NCBI RefSeq assembly: GCF_964340395.1
Contig: NC_135553.1
Span: 6,602,501-6,666,500, forward strand
Length of the DNA: 64,000 nt
Source of the DNA: Glandiceps talaboti
Lineage: Eukaryota; Hemichordata; Enteropneusta; Spengelidae
Direction: 5' to 3'
Shown here: one piece after another, positions 23,926 to 37,300 of the stretch
How positions within the stretch are numbered: position 1 is the first letter of the stretch
Layout of the letters: each line of letters opens with the position of its first letter
Position numbers and translations under genes: made by a program
Notes under the pieces: model-generated
What the model saw: only the letters and a program-made list of their open reading frames with translations
The model's database searches: none
Told to the model about the DNA's origin: nothing

Positions 23926-26900
23926 TTACTCTGTATCCATCTGTCATTGAAGAAGAAAGAAACAATATCATCAATTTCATGCTGAAAAAAAGTCAGAATT
24001 TTTACCGGTAATACAGAAACTGCTGTTGACATAGGAAGGTCATGGTAACACCCTGAGTCAGCGATCTTACTGCACACCAAAACGATGGCTATCAGAATTA
24101 ACATTTATTGTACGAAAGGTCTTGATTGGCAACTATTCTACATTTCTGCATAATCCAGAAAAATATTGCTCTCGTCAACGTATAACTGTTTAAATGGGTA
24201 AGATCTACTATTATTCCTGTTCATTGCCATGGTATATTAATTTGTATTGGACTTTGGCACTATACAAATTTATTGATTGATTGATTGATTGATTGATACA
24301 AACATGAGTGACAGAGATAATGGTTTCATGAAACTTATCATACTGGTGACATTTTACTATTCCATGGCAGTGACAACTTTAGCACATAACTCCACTACAA
24401 CATCTTTAAGAACCATAACACTTCATTACCTTAGCATTATATGCATCTAGTTGAGCATCAAGTTCTTCAGCTGTTAACTGTTTTTGCTGACGACCACCTC
24501 CACCACCACCACCTCGGCTTCCTCTCCCTCGCCCTCGTCCTCTTGATCTGCCACCTCTTCCTCCAGAATAGCCTCTTCTAAAGAGAGACACATAAACAGA
24601 ATTGGTTACACAACAACATATACAACTGCAGGTCTAGTTACATGATGACAAAGACTCAAGTGAAAAAACGATAATTGTCATAAATAGAGACATTACCATT
24701 GTTAGCAAAAATGGGAACTATTTCCTGATAATGGTGGTATGAAAAAGTAAGACTTTACCCCTGCATTAACAAGATATTAACTGTGACACTTACCCTCCTC
24801 CAAAACTACCACCACCACCACCACCACCTCCTCTTGCTGTTGGTGCTCGCCTTGTAAGTTGCTCTGCTTCAGTTGCTGATGTGGCTAGTTGAATGTTCAT
24901 GGCCCTACCTGTCAACAAATATGGTGAAAGAGGTGATAGTACATAACATCAAAGGCACATTACTTTGTTGTTTATTATAATGCTAACACCTAGATACCAT
25001 GTACAGTATGTCAGACTGCATTTAGTGGCACTTTCCATGAACTTCAAGTCACACAGTATTTATGCCACAATATAATTAAATAATAAAACATGCAAGCAGG
25101 GGCAATATTATTGCCTGTTCAAGGGCTGGCACTCTTTATCAAAACTTGGATGAGAATTTTGGTAAGGCTTGCTTAACCAGTTGGTTGGTAAAAAACTATT
25201 ATTACATAAGTACATGTGTTATTACTTTTATTACACTGACCATGATTTTGACATTTGTCAAGTAAACGATGTCTGAGAAAATGTATGACTGTCATACATG
25301 GGAAAGTTTCCATTTCATGGGACACTTCAAATTTCATGCATAAATATCCTCTGATAGCAGACATGTCACTGTTTGTAGAAACTTGTATTGTCCGTTCATG
25401 TTGTGGGTATATTTTGTCAACTTTGGCCTAAGGTAAGCTGTGTGTTTATCTAACTGCAGTAGCCTTGACTTCATGTGTGCACAACACCAGAGAATCATGC
25501 AGGCAAGTATCAGTCATTGGTCTGTGTACGCAAGCTACCCAAAAAAAGATTGTAATTTGATTTTGACGAATGAGAGCTTTCGTATGAAAACTGAGGGGCA
25601 ATAATAAAGACTTGATATAATGTATATGGATTGCATGTAGTGGCACTTACCATCAAGAGGCACATTATTGTACTGTTTCATGGCTTTGATTGCATCAGAC
25701 TTCTTTTCAAATATAACATCAGCTGTACCTAGACTTCTGCCTGACCTATCATAGTGAACTGCTGCCCTTTTTAGTGTACCAAAATCTGCAAATAATTCCT
25801 GTAAAGACAAAAATTATACTTATGTCTAAGTCTTCAAATGGTTTGTAAATAATCACTGCAATAACTGTACACCAAGAGTGGAATGACATATTGGCAAAGG
25901 GGATATTTTTGCCTCTTGAAATTCATGATTTTTCCAAACACTGTTGATATTACACATACATAATATGAAACTTTACCTCAACAGGAATGTATGGACATTA
26001 TTCTCCCCATGTCTTTATCATGTGATTTCTTGAAAACAACTAACATACCAACATGACCTATTAATATGCACATTTCCTGTGACTCTATCATTATTTGCTG
26101 TTTTTTGCCCAGATACTAGGCCATCTGTTCGAAATACTGACTTGATCTGGTGAGTGACATTAATCGTTAAGCCAGATACACAAGTCTCTGGACTATATTA
26201 CTAGACTGTGAGATATGTTGGGTCATTCAGCCCTAACTTGTAGTCTCTTTATATTTTGGCTGATAGTGTTTTTCCTCAGCATTGTTGGTAGGGATGATCT
26301 CCCAATTGTCTTATTAGGTTCCAAAACAAAACTTGTTCCTCAATATATGGGGGGGGGGGGGGGGGGGGGGGAGACTGTCGTATCTGATTTGCTCCTCTTT
26401 GTTACTGGGTACACAGACCATAGCAAACACACTATACATGTATCATAGCATATCACAAGTTTAAAATTCACATTTCAAGTATAATGACATACCTGGATAT
26501 CTGCGTCTGAAACTCCAAAATCTAAATTTGAAACCACCAATTTGCCTTGTTCTAATACCCCTGTTCTACTGAATGCTGACTGTCTGATACCACCAGCACC
26601 ACCACCAGCTCCCCTGCCATCAAATAGATCATGTTCCCATTGGTCTGGTATTTGTTTAGGCTGAAAGACAACAGATCAATTGTTAGAACACAATGTGATT
26701 GTATTGTTACTGGTATGTAACTGTAACTGAATTCAGTAATAATAAATATTGCATAAGTGAAACTCTGTCAACACATGAAACCATATAAAGTATGACATTC
26801 ACCGCTGTGTGGCATTGCTGCAGTAAAATGAAATCTTATTTTCATATTGCAGTGTGCATGAACACTGCTTTTCCTTGTAACCCATGGAAAATCAGGTTAT

Positions 26901-28119
26901 AAGGGTACACGTAGGAGTCAAACATTCACAGAAAAACATTACATGATCAATTTGACATATTTATTGGTTGTAATCACCAATCTTGGTATACATGTGAAAT
27001 AAATGTACAGTACCCCCTGATTTAATAACAGCATCAACAAGTGTGTAACTTGTTTTAGACCATTTACATCAACTTACGTCTATACATAATTATCTATGTT
27101 TATGCTATTCCTATGTGTTTCATGTAGGAGTCTTTGTGTTTGGGTCAATAGGTCTCCTAAAAAGTTTTATAGAATGAATCTAGCAATCTCTGTAAAACCT
27201 CATTCCAATATCAATGGACTACTCTCTTTACATAGCTGTCATCCTGACATGGTTGAAGCAGTCATGAGTGGACACCTATAAATTGAATGCCATTCAACAC
27301 ACTTAGGACCCAATGCAAGAGACATACAATATTGTTTGGTCGTCTTCAAGGTGTAACTATTGTATTCTATGTTACTGCTTTTTTACTTTCTTGTTTAGTT
27401 CAGAGTGAGATTGTGTACATATCATTTATGACTTCACCAAGCTCATAATTAAGCAATTCTGCACCTTCATCTCAAAGCATAGTGCGAAAGTTAACAACTG
27501 TTGCAAACACAAACTAAAAAGTACCTCTACCTTTTAATATTTCCCTGTTTATTTAGGGAAACTATCAATCATTTTGTGTAGGTGCAGTAACTGGTGTTCC
27601 GTCTTTAGACGAATTTTTTCGTGAGTTTTTGGAATATGATAAATGGTACAAAAACAATGGAAGTGAACAGCCAAGGAGCTGAACTGCAATGCCACAAACG
27701 GTTGAAACTGACGTAAATATGACGTTTTCGCTCTGAATCACTAATGTATCATGTATGGATTTCAAAGGCAGGAGCAACTCGTGTCTCAATTCATGGCGTC
27801 ACCTCGTCACTTCTGAAAGCACTTCCTGTTCAAAATTGTACATTACCTCTCGAAAATATAACCTTCAGTATTTTCTGAACATTTCTACCAATGTACCATT
27901 GTAGCATTCGCTTACCCGTGAATATGGCATTGCTCTAGCTCTGCCCCTTTGTTGAGTCCGCCTAACTGGACCACCACCACCGCTACCACCACGGCCGCGT
28001 CCACCTCGAAATGATCCTCCACGTCCTCGACCTCCACCACCACGACCTCTACCCCTTCCACCACTTGGTTTGTTAAGTTTGATTATGTCATCTAGACTCA
28101 TATCAATTTTGTCTGCCAT
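23926..28119 (-). CDS. ALYREF: ALY/REF mRNA export factor (THO complex subunit 4)
   Basis: Six coding exons join in frame on the minus strand: 28119-27916, 26660-26493, 25798-25651, 24908-24794, 24577-24430 and 23940-23926, giving 265 residues (human about 257). The start [15 protein letters not shown] is the N-terminal UAP56-binding motif. It is followed by an RG/RGG-rich arm (about 18-65) and the conserved [18 protein letters not shown]. One RRM spans about 107-182, with RNP2-like LVVSNL and RNP1-like LGTADVIF. A second glycine/RGG arm runs 200-240. The C-terminal UAP56-binding motif [11 protein letters not shown] is completed by the last exon, MDTE then stop, matching vertebrate NARMDTS. 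From family knowledge, it joins the TREX complex, binds UAP56/DDX39 and spliced mRNA in the nucleus, and hands mRNA to NXF1. A frame continuing upstream of MADK starts only with GTG, so MADK is preferred. If the intron after NAK were retained, the tail would read VMKCYGS and stop. Confidence 0.96.
26349..26371. repeat. 23-base G homopolymer
   Basis: An uninterrupted G run on the plus strand, about 120 bases downstream (in transcription) of ALYREF exon 2, hence a C run in the pre-mRNA. It could form quadruplex or i-motif DNA and is prone to length change. Confidence 0.95.
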
Positions 28120-28190
28120 CTTGATGGAAATTTGGATGGACTCAATGAAAGATATTACAAGTACTAACACACGAGGACGCTTGGTAAAAA

Positions 28191-28202
28191 GGAATATGGC
28201 GG
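28191..28202 (-). promoter_or_regulatory. YY1-like motif at the ALYREF start region
   Basis: The minus strand reads CCGCCATATTCC 72-83 bases upstream of the ALYREF ATG. It resembles the element at the presumed RhoGDI start (CCGCCATATTGG), so both genes may use the same initiator type. No TATA box is obvious. Inference from motif and position only. Confidence 0.4.
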
Positions 28203-28690
28203 TCAGTTAAAGCATAGAATCATGGGTAACATACTGCCCTCAAGCGTACATGTGTGATTTCCTTTGTTTAATGTTACATTACACATGTTACAGATTCAAC
28301 TTTGTACAATGCACTGTGCCGTAGACATATGATGTTCGCTTGCGCTTGTTTATCAAGTTTTGTTTATTTCGCCCCATTGTAGTTTGTTCGGTTATTTGCA
28401 ATTGTTCACATTTTGTGTTTGACATCACCTTTAATGTAGTGTTAATATTACTTTTTTTTTATTTGGCTGGCTTTGTAGTGCAATGGTCCATATTCATCTT
28501 CCACATACATAATGCATTCGTGGATACAATCCCTCATAGAAACACGAAATCGTCTTTATTATCATACATACTATAAACAGACCTAAGGTACAACTGAAAA
28601 GGTTTCAAACCAATTCGCCCATGTCATTGTACACCAATGTCCAATCCCTTAATCCGAAACCACGTTTTTAACCTATTGGCTGTCAACAGT

Positions 28691-28700
28691 GGCGCGCGCG

Positions 28701-28788
<88 letters not shown>
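28691..28788. repeat. composite (GC)n(AC)n tract
   Basis: Alternating CG followed by about 40 CA dinucleotides, strictly alternating purine-pyrimidine, about 490 bases upstream of the presumed ALYREF start. Such tracts can adopt Z-DNA. Confidence 0.95.
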
Positions 28789-28791
<3 letters not shown>

Positions 28792-29405
28792 CATTTACCA
28801 CACACAGCTGGCACAGCTATAGCAAAAGGTGGTCTGGACTCAGACCACAAACAGTGCAAGTGTTGGTCTGAGGTCTAAAGCAATGATAAGAATGATCTTA
28901 TGTGATACTTATGGTTCCACTGATAAGATACAATAAGAATGCGAAAACCTGGGATCGAGTTCCTGACCTTTAATCAAGGAACTTTTACATTAAGTTATAA
29001 GCTTACATATTTATATGATAGATAAATAAATACTTAGCTATAAATTGTGACATGTATATTTTATTAGAAAGGAAATGCCAATGATTCTGTGGAAGAAATA
29101 ATAGTTATATAGTGAGTCACATAGAATAAGTTTGTGTGTCATAAATCCTTACTTTGCCAATGGTTATGTACATATATGAAAGTTCTTTACTTGGGAACCT
29201 GGGTGGGGTGGATATTTCCATAGGTTGAGAACAAGAACATTGAGATGTGCCTCCCAAACGGGTCACTTTTTAAAATTCCGAAACATAGGTCCACCTTGCC
29301 GTCGAAAAATACCTAAATGTTGGGTAAATGAAGACTTATCCATAGAGCATTTCATGTTGTTCCAATTCTCGAATAAAAGATGAAATCGACTTCAAAAAAA
29401 TTCAC

Positions 29406-29477
29406 AGAGATCGAACCCGCTGAGCGTCTGACGCCAGCGTCTGTCGTCCGACTATGTATAGCGACACCAACGGCCGA
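29406..29477 (-). repeat. possible tRNA-derived SINE head or tRNA pseudogene
   Basis: On the minus strand GGCCGTTGGTGTCGC is followed about 45 bases later by GGGTTCGATCTC, close to the pol III B box. A TTTTTTT run follows. The A box is imperfect and a full cloverleaf cannot be drawn with confidence, so this is not called a tRNA gene. Confidence 0.4.
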
Positions 29478-29650
29478 AATCTTTATCCCTTTACGGCGAA
29501 AAGCATCCCGAGGCCACCCCACTCCGAGTGGCAGACAATTTTAGCGTAATATATATACAAATTGTGTGCAATTTAACAAATAATGGAAAACAATGTTTAA
29601 AAAATACATATCCCTGAGATATATAGAGAAAAAAATAGTAACAGTGTATT

Positions 29651-29702
29651 CCAGGATGATAATATTCTATTGTAGGATAGATAGAATATTATCGTCCTAG
29701 AA
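29651..29702. repeat. small imperfect hairpin
   Basis: Arms AGGATGATAATATTCTAT and ATAGAATATTATCGTCCT pair with G-T wobble around a 13-base loop. Could be a fold-back remnant. Confidence 0.6.
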
Positions 29703-30330
29703 TATAGAATGTCAGTTCACAGGTGACTTTGTTAGCATGCCCGAAATAGCGTACAATACAGTATTGAACACCACAGACCCTCTAAAACGTGACTATTCCA
29801 GCCCCCCTCCAAACGGTGACCCTACCTTTGGACTGGTAAGTAACTCGAAATCTGAACCCTTCCTTCATTTTCCTTCGACCCACGTACCGCTTATTCTTAC
29901 CGAACACTCCCGGCCTTGTCAGCTTCGGATGTTTTGAACTGTGGTTACGGAGTGTGGCGCTATGGAAATTCCTTTTCTTTGATAAATTGATTGACAATGT
30001 TCTTTTTAGCTTTTTGATCTCTCTAAAATGTAGATACTGCTGTTTATTGGCCATATGTTATCGATTAAGTACCACGATATTTTGCTGGCAAAACGCTATA
30101 TGAATAACAGCATGTATCCCTACACATCATTGTAAGGATAAGCACAAACAGTAGGCCTTGACGAGAAAATGGGTTAAAATGCCCTCAGTCCAATAAAGTG
30201 ACAGATAGCTAATGTTTCCGGATTAATCCTTTCATAAGCTAAAACCTAACACTACTGGATTGTAGGAAATCTAAGATATTATGCCGGGATATTATGAAAC
30301 AACGTTAACATTTGTCACGGAGTTTTCCAT

Positions 30331-30418
30331 AGTCTCGTTCCTGACGACCGTATTAATAACGTGTGAAGATAACGCACTAGTAGTGTAAAATCGGAACACG
30401 GTCGCCAGGAGCTAGACT
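30331..30418. repeat. inverted repeat (short fold-back element)
   Basis: AGTCTCGTTCCTGACGACCG pairs with CGGTCGCCAGGAGCTAGACT (16-17 of 20 positions) across a 48-base centre. Confidence 0.65.
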
Positions 30419-31398
30419 AGAGCTTTTATGAAACGCATACACAGTAAGTTCCTCCCCTAGGCAAATCCCATACCAAAGCTGTGATATAAAAAGTAAAGCA
30501 AAAATAGCGATATTCTTCTGAATATCACGATTTTAAAAACACTAGGTCATCATATCAAACATGAACATGATAAATCCACTCTCGCAAACCAGAGCTGATA
30601 TTTCTTCCGAGGCTCTGCGAAATATTTTGACGGCGTGTCATGGTCTGTGTTGTAAAAGAGGCTGTCGTTTTAACGACGAAGGTATGTAAATGTCGAGGCA
30701 TAGATTATGATGATTCTCCGGTGGGGGCGCTCTAGAAGTCACTTGGAGGAACTACCGCTATCATATAGCGTACACGATACATTTACACTCAGTAAAATCA
30801 GTCTACTCTTTTCCACATTGCAATTTTCAGTAGATTTTCTTCTGTATCTTCTTTAATTATTTTAGGTTATTTTCATTTAATGATTGTGGGATGAAATTAT
30901 TTTTTTTTTAAAAATAGTTACAAAACGTTCCTAAAACATTAAAACCACCATACAGGTCAACATTCTGAATGGGAGTTAAAATGACTGGATAACATTGTTT
31001 GTTCGAGCAGAAGGTGGTCGAAAGAAAAGTTGACTGCGACGAAGAGAGGAGTTACCATACAAGCACGCCAAGTACATTGTAACGTGAATTCAGAATTTAA
31101 AAAAATGTCAAGAAATGTTCGTCCGCTTTCAAGAGAGGGTAGACAGAATTCGCGACAAAGCTTCCCTCGAGTAACTTTAATACGGATTCGTGAAGGACAA
31201 CACAGTTAAGATTGCCACTGAACTCTTACTGTATGATCAGCAAGTTTGATGTGGAGATCTGATGGGTGAGCAATATGACAGAACATCTCACCCTAGGTAG
31301 ATTTAAAAAGATTTTTTTTAAAGTTGTAAAAAATAAATTCTTCATTCCTATGAGCACGATTTTTTGTATTATGTTACTGCTTTTAAGTTTCAATTGTT

Positions 31399-31429
<31 letters not shown>

Positions 31430-33353
31430 ATAATTTATCTTACTCTATCCTCTGATGGCATAGTTGAGTAATATAGTTCAATTATTGACAAAATAAATAC
31501 CAATTACTCATCCTTATGCCCACTTTAACAATTTTTACTTTGGTGTACTATGCCTTTTGATTTACAAATAATGTGCCTTGTTATTTTAGACAGGTGGTGT
31601 GGCGAACCCCCCCCCCGAAAAGTTAAATACTAATTTACTCTGATATTAATTTTATCGCAAGACTAGTATCGCTAATGCTGTACGTCCTCGTCGAATACAA
31701 ACACCTGACACACAAATAAACACCGAGACATCAATCTATTTATTGTACAAAATGTCTACTACATGTACTACAACTATCACTAGTACTACAGTGTTATTTT
31801 AGTTGAGTATTCCATGAATGATTTTATGCCACAGTCGGAAAAGATACGTCTTTAAAAGGTTTGTATTCTTGCCAACCATGGTAGTAGTTTTTACAATGCT
31901 GGAAGGCTAAAATCGCATCAAGGATCGTATTTCAGCTCAGACTGATCTATGGGGATCTAAGCTAAGATGTCACGGAAGAATTACACTTTTGAAATTTAAT
32001 GTCACATGTACTTTTGCCACATGTACTTTGAGACTTGGTCACAATAGCCTGAGTTTGGTAATAAGCCAATGCACTTTCACGATCTTTATACTGTGACAAA
32101 ATGGACTGGAACATTCTCACAAACCAGAGCTGTTATTTCTTCTGCGACGGTGCGTTTGGACGGTACGATGATATGGGATTGGAATCAATAACATGACCAT
32201 AACAGGGTTGACATCACAAAGAATTGATGAAAATCTAAACTCCTGACGGAAGAAAACTTATTTTGTGACGTGGGACTTGTGTCAATCGACGACAGAACCG
32301 CATTTTAATCAAAATCATAACGTCTGGCATTATATTTAGGCCTACCGTCATACATCACATATGGTCATGTATTGAGATAGGGGGATATCCACAATACACA
32401 TGATATAGGAGGAAGGTGCAGTCAACAAAGCTGTTCTTGCAAAAAAGCGGGCAATTTTATTTATTTTAGATAGGTAGCAGGAGGGAGCAAACAAGGAAGA
32501 ATTGTGGTGGGGAAGACCTGATTCTGATACAGAGTGAGGGGAAAACATGGAATGGTGGGGGAGGGTGGGGAGTGCTATTTTATATATTCTATCATAGGCC
32601 CTAATGCTGGTTTCGTAAGGCTCGATCACGAGAAGCTAGTGACACAGCGGTGATAAATTCCCGGGAATACATTACACCAGACACCAGGTCTGCACGACAG
32701 GCCTGGTAACAAATAGGCGAGAAATAAATGACAATTAATTTAAGACAACTTTCTTTATAAGATGTCTGTAAGGGAACGCACACTGTGTACGTCAAAATGA
32801 ATGGTTGGTATAGTGGAAAGCACAAACGTTTTCCTGACGGGCAGTGGGTAAATAATTCACGTTATTGGGTGAATGTGGGTTGGCGGGCAATAGTCTAAAC
32901 CCAATGGGAAGGAGGGACAGATATCCTTCATCACCTATGAGAGAGCACATAAGAACAGTTAAACACCCCCCACGTAATTTTTTTGGTGGGGCGATTCTAT
33001 TAAAAACATAATTTTTCGTCTAAATCAACATATAATTAACGAAAACCACAAATCTACCCGTTGGCTACACCTAGTACCTGAGGAAGGAGATGCTGATACA
33101 TGTGATCACGTGTATTGACAGGATGTAGTGATAATCACCTATCGCGATGAAAGCAAAATGTATTACAAAGATTGATAAGGCGCAATGTTACAAAAAGGGA
33201 TAACTTGCGTCACAGGTGAAAATGGAAATTGAAATATTAATCAGAATACAATGCCATACATCTCACTCTCTGCTTTTCTCATTCACGAAAATGACGTAAT
33301 GCTGATGTATTTAGAGGACTTCCTGGCAGTCATATCGAGGCTCATTACATATG

Positions 33354-33362
33354 CATAAATAG
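33354..33362 (+). promoter_or_regulatory. possible TATA-like element of the RGS gene
   Basis: CATAAATAG lies about 100 bases upstream of the RGS start codon, within a stretch somewhat richer in GC than its surroundings. It would place a start site near 33385. Weak evidence; first exons of neuronal genes often have several start sites. Confidence 0.3.
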
Positions 33363-33455
33363 TGAAAAGATACAGCGAGCTGCTCACCGGCAAGCATCAG
33401 CTGAGGCTTTGCTATCATGCGTTCAACTCCTCAAATATGCATTTGATTGTCAAAA

Positions 33456-34232
33456 ATGATGGAACTGGACCAAGATCGCGGGCCCAGAGAAATGGTTTTT
33501 CAAAGGGTAAGTGATCTTTGATTTAACGCTGCGCGAAAAAAGCGTTTTACAAATACGCGTTATGATCAAGTTGTCATTTCTTTCAAAGAAGAGATCGGTG
33601 ATGCAGATACCGTTGTATGTATATAAGGACACGATACACATTAGTATGTTGAACATGATGGCGATCTGTTGGTCACTAGCGGTGTTGATACTGCGTGTCT
33701 GGTAGACCTATCCAAATATGGCCAGGCGCAGAATAAACCGCGAGTCGAAGCGAATCCCCCATTATTCGGATGAAAAAATATTATTTGATCACCAGGCAGC
33801 GTAAATTATTTTTCGCACATATTCCCATCGATACATCGCCATGACAACGTTTTATATGAATGCACGGCTGGATGTTTTGACGGCGAGATGCTTCGATCCA
33901 CTGCGTCCTTATTGTTTTCACATTGTTTATATTCATTCATAGCCAAATACCACTGGCACAGTGCACCTCAGGGTGCATGGAGACAAAACCAACAAAACAA
34001 TAACTACCATTACTGCTGTATATCTGAATGTTGAGGGATGACGATGATTCAACAATTGTTTGCTAGTTGAAGTTCGAACTATTACATGCCTTCTTTTAAA
34101 TGGAACTGTTTTAGTGATGTGGTCTTACAAACAGTTCCCTACATTCATACATGTACATGTATTATACTGTTTCTATTACATTAGATACAGTACATCTTGG
34201 GATAAGATAACAACAGAGACACAATTTTTTAT

Positions 34233-34329
<97 letters not shown>

Positions 34330-34337
34330 TCAAATAT

Positions 34338-34391
<54 letters not shown>

Positions 34392-37300
34392 TGTATACCA
34401 TATATACACAATATATATATGTATTTTATATATCGTATACAGACATATAACCCTATTTACATTTGTATATACATACAGTTTACATACATATATGTATGTG
34501 TGTACTATATATATGATGTCCACACACACACACACACACTCACATCCACACATCTGTTTTTATGGGCATTATATAGGTGAAGGTTTAAATCAAATTAAAG
34601 GCCACACAGTCGACAGAGAAAAATCTTGTTATCGATTTATGTATTTGTATGTTATATCGAATACGTAGAATCAGCAGAAATGGCCTAATTAAAATCATTA
34701 TGAAATACAAAATACTGAGTTATTGATGTCTGATTGAAACCACATCTTTTCCTATTAATATATAAATGTATTGTATGTAAACGATCAAATGTGCCAACTT
34801 ATACAATAATTGGGATTAGACAGTGCATTTAACCATATAGTTACAATGTCATAAAATCAATGAATGACAATCTCTTAAAGTGGCCATATGGATGAGGATT
34901 GGGTATTTATTTTGGATTTTTAATTTATAAAACAATTTTATCATGGCTTCCTACTTGAAAAATCAATGTGAAACAACATAGACCAAGTCTGTGTTGGTAA
35001 CTCAATACACTGCAGAAAGCTAAAATTTGTGTAAAAAGTTTGTTATTGTATGTACAATAACAAAGATTTTACACATTTATTAATATTTTAGAAATGATTG
35101 AGTTACAACCTAGAACTTGGCATATGTTGTTTCACGTTGATTTCTCAAGTAGGAAGGCACGATAAGATTGTTTTATGAATTAAAAATCCAAAATAAATAT
35201 CCAATCCTCATCCATATGGCCACTTTAAAACTTACCCTGTTCACCAAACTTAGCTTAAAATGAAGCTTTCAAGTGCCCTAAGGATTGACAAGAAGTTATT
35301 TTTGTCACTATATCAAGCACATTCACGTCAAGAAATTTATTGCAGAGTTGACTCAATAAAGAAAATAATCGCCAGACTAATTGATTATACAAATTACGTC
35401 TAATGAAACGTGTGTGTGCTCCAAATGATCCAAGGGTATTTAATACTCTATATTGATACTCTGTTATTTCTTTGAAAAGTCCAGTGATGTGCGAAACTAT
35501 ACGTAATCAAAGACTCAATACATTTTGCACTCACTCACCACAGCTACTCAGGGTTTGACAATATAATGATTGGTGACAGGCTTCAAGTTCAAAAACAGTC
35601 CACATTAATTTAAAATAAAATTGTTATTATAATGGCCCAATATTGTACCCTCTTCAAATCTGGCATTATTGATTTTAATAGATATATATGCTTATATCTA
35701 AAGTTTTTCTGTTTTTGATATAGCTCACATTCCACATACATGCAAGTTAAAACACTTGTTTCACATGACTTCCAATGACCTATGTTTTTCTTCCTAATAA
35801 AAAATGAGTTGGTCAGCCAATTAGTAAAAAAAGGGGAAAAAAAACTAAGTGTATGTGCGTAGATGATAGTGATTCTTTCAGTCAGTAACCATACTTTAAA
35901 ACAGGTTTGATAGCCTTATGAATTACAGTAAACTACAGTCACTAGGATAATATGAGCCCAAGGTCCCAATTTCAGTGATAATTTTCACCCAGATATTGTG
36001 TTTTTTCAGGTCTGGGCATAGAGGGCATAATTGTCCTTATTTTTCATTCGGATTCCATAAATATAGGGGTGGTTAGGTCATCAGAAACATGAGAAATAAA
36101 AAGGATCACCCTTATATACAACTTGACAACTGAAATGAAAGCAAAGTGACCTGTAGAGTAATAATACCAGTAAGGCCTAATAAAAGAAATTTGTGTGGTT
36201 CTAATTACGCTCAATTTTAGAATAGGTGGGTAGGTAGATTTTTTATTTTATTTAATTATTGTATATTTTTTTCTGTGTGAGTGTCTAGTTCAGGTTTTCC
36301 ATTGTTTCCCATCAGATGTACAGCCATTATAGATTAGAAAAACAGTTTTATATTGTCTCTTTAAGTTGATGTCAGTTTCCGCATCCATTATTTCTCGTGA
36401 GACTTCACCACAATTTTTGCGATTGTATTAACTTTTTTTTGAATATGTTAAAAAAAGTTTAGGGTTGGCAGTGAAAAGCTAGGTGGGTTTGGATAAGCGG
36501 AACCAAACAATTTTTTTTTTTTGTAGGCCTTATTCATCTATCATCTACTAAGAATAGTTCATTGCGTATGCATTATAGCCCATTTTTATGTAAATTTTGA
36601 TCTCCCAAGTTGAGGGAATATGTTTGTTCATTTATCTAGGGGGTTTCTGTAATTTTGTCGCAAGGACCAGTTCTCATCAAATTTGTTTTCTCATTTTCAT
36701 GGTAACTCAATTTTGAAAGGAAAATAATGACAATACCATAGGTAAAGCTCAAGATGAGTAGAAGTTCGAAACCTTGATAGTTATAATAAAGTGAAGTGTG
36801 TGCCCTCTAACTTTCCAAGCCAATTTGATGTACCACTTACACACAGCAGCTCCTTATGATGAATGCACCAAAGTTTGTTGTTCCCTTATCCCTTCAGAAC
36901 TAGGTGGTGATTCACAGGAAATCCCAGTTTACACCATTTTGACAGCACATTTTATATTTTATTAGAAGACACAATGTGATATCAGTATATCAGTTACGAG
37001 ACCAGACTACTTTAGTCAAAGTGTTCTGCATGAAAGCACATTTACTGATAACAACAACACATGTATTTTCCAATTAAACTGAATATCATTCCAGTAAAGT
37101 TAGATGGTAAGATAAGTCATGTTGTTTAGCTGTATCACTATCAGGCTTCATATAAATCACAAAGTGGTATCTGGTAGGGTGATGCAGACAGGTTGGTATC
37201 TTAGTATCCATACAGATGTATACATAATTTACATAACACTGTAAATACAATTTGACCTCACAGGGTCAAAGAAAATTTGACCTCACAGGGTCAAAGACAA

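Larger units (their letters stand above)
28789..33340. other. gap between the divergent ALYREF and RGS genes
   Basis: About 4.5 kb without a supported gene. It holds a possible tRNA-derived SINE (29.4 kb), small inverted repeats (29.65 and 30.33 kb), a (GTT)n tract at 31393-31430, and a pair of related segments near 30575 and 32115. Because the two genes diverge here, it should carry both promoters. Confidence 0.5.

Noticed and set aside
28951-28975. GGATCGAGTTCC-like segment as a pol III B box
   Set aside because: No matching A box at the right distance and no cloverleaf.
30561-30681. Short ATG frame (about 40 residues) ending at a donor-like site, as an alternative RGS first exon
   Set aside because: Its sequence resembles a repeat seen again at 32.1 kb and the peptide does not match R7 N-termini; the 33456 exon fits in sequence and phase.
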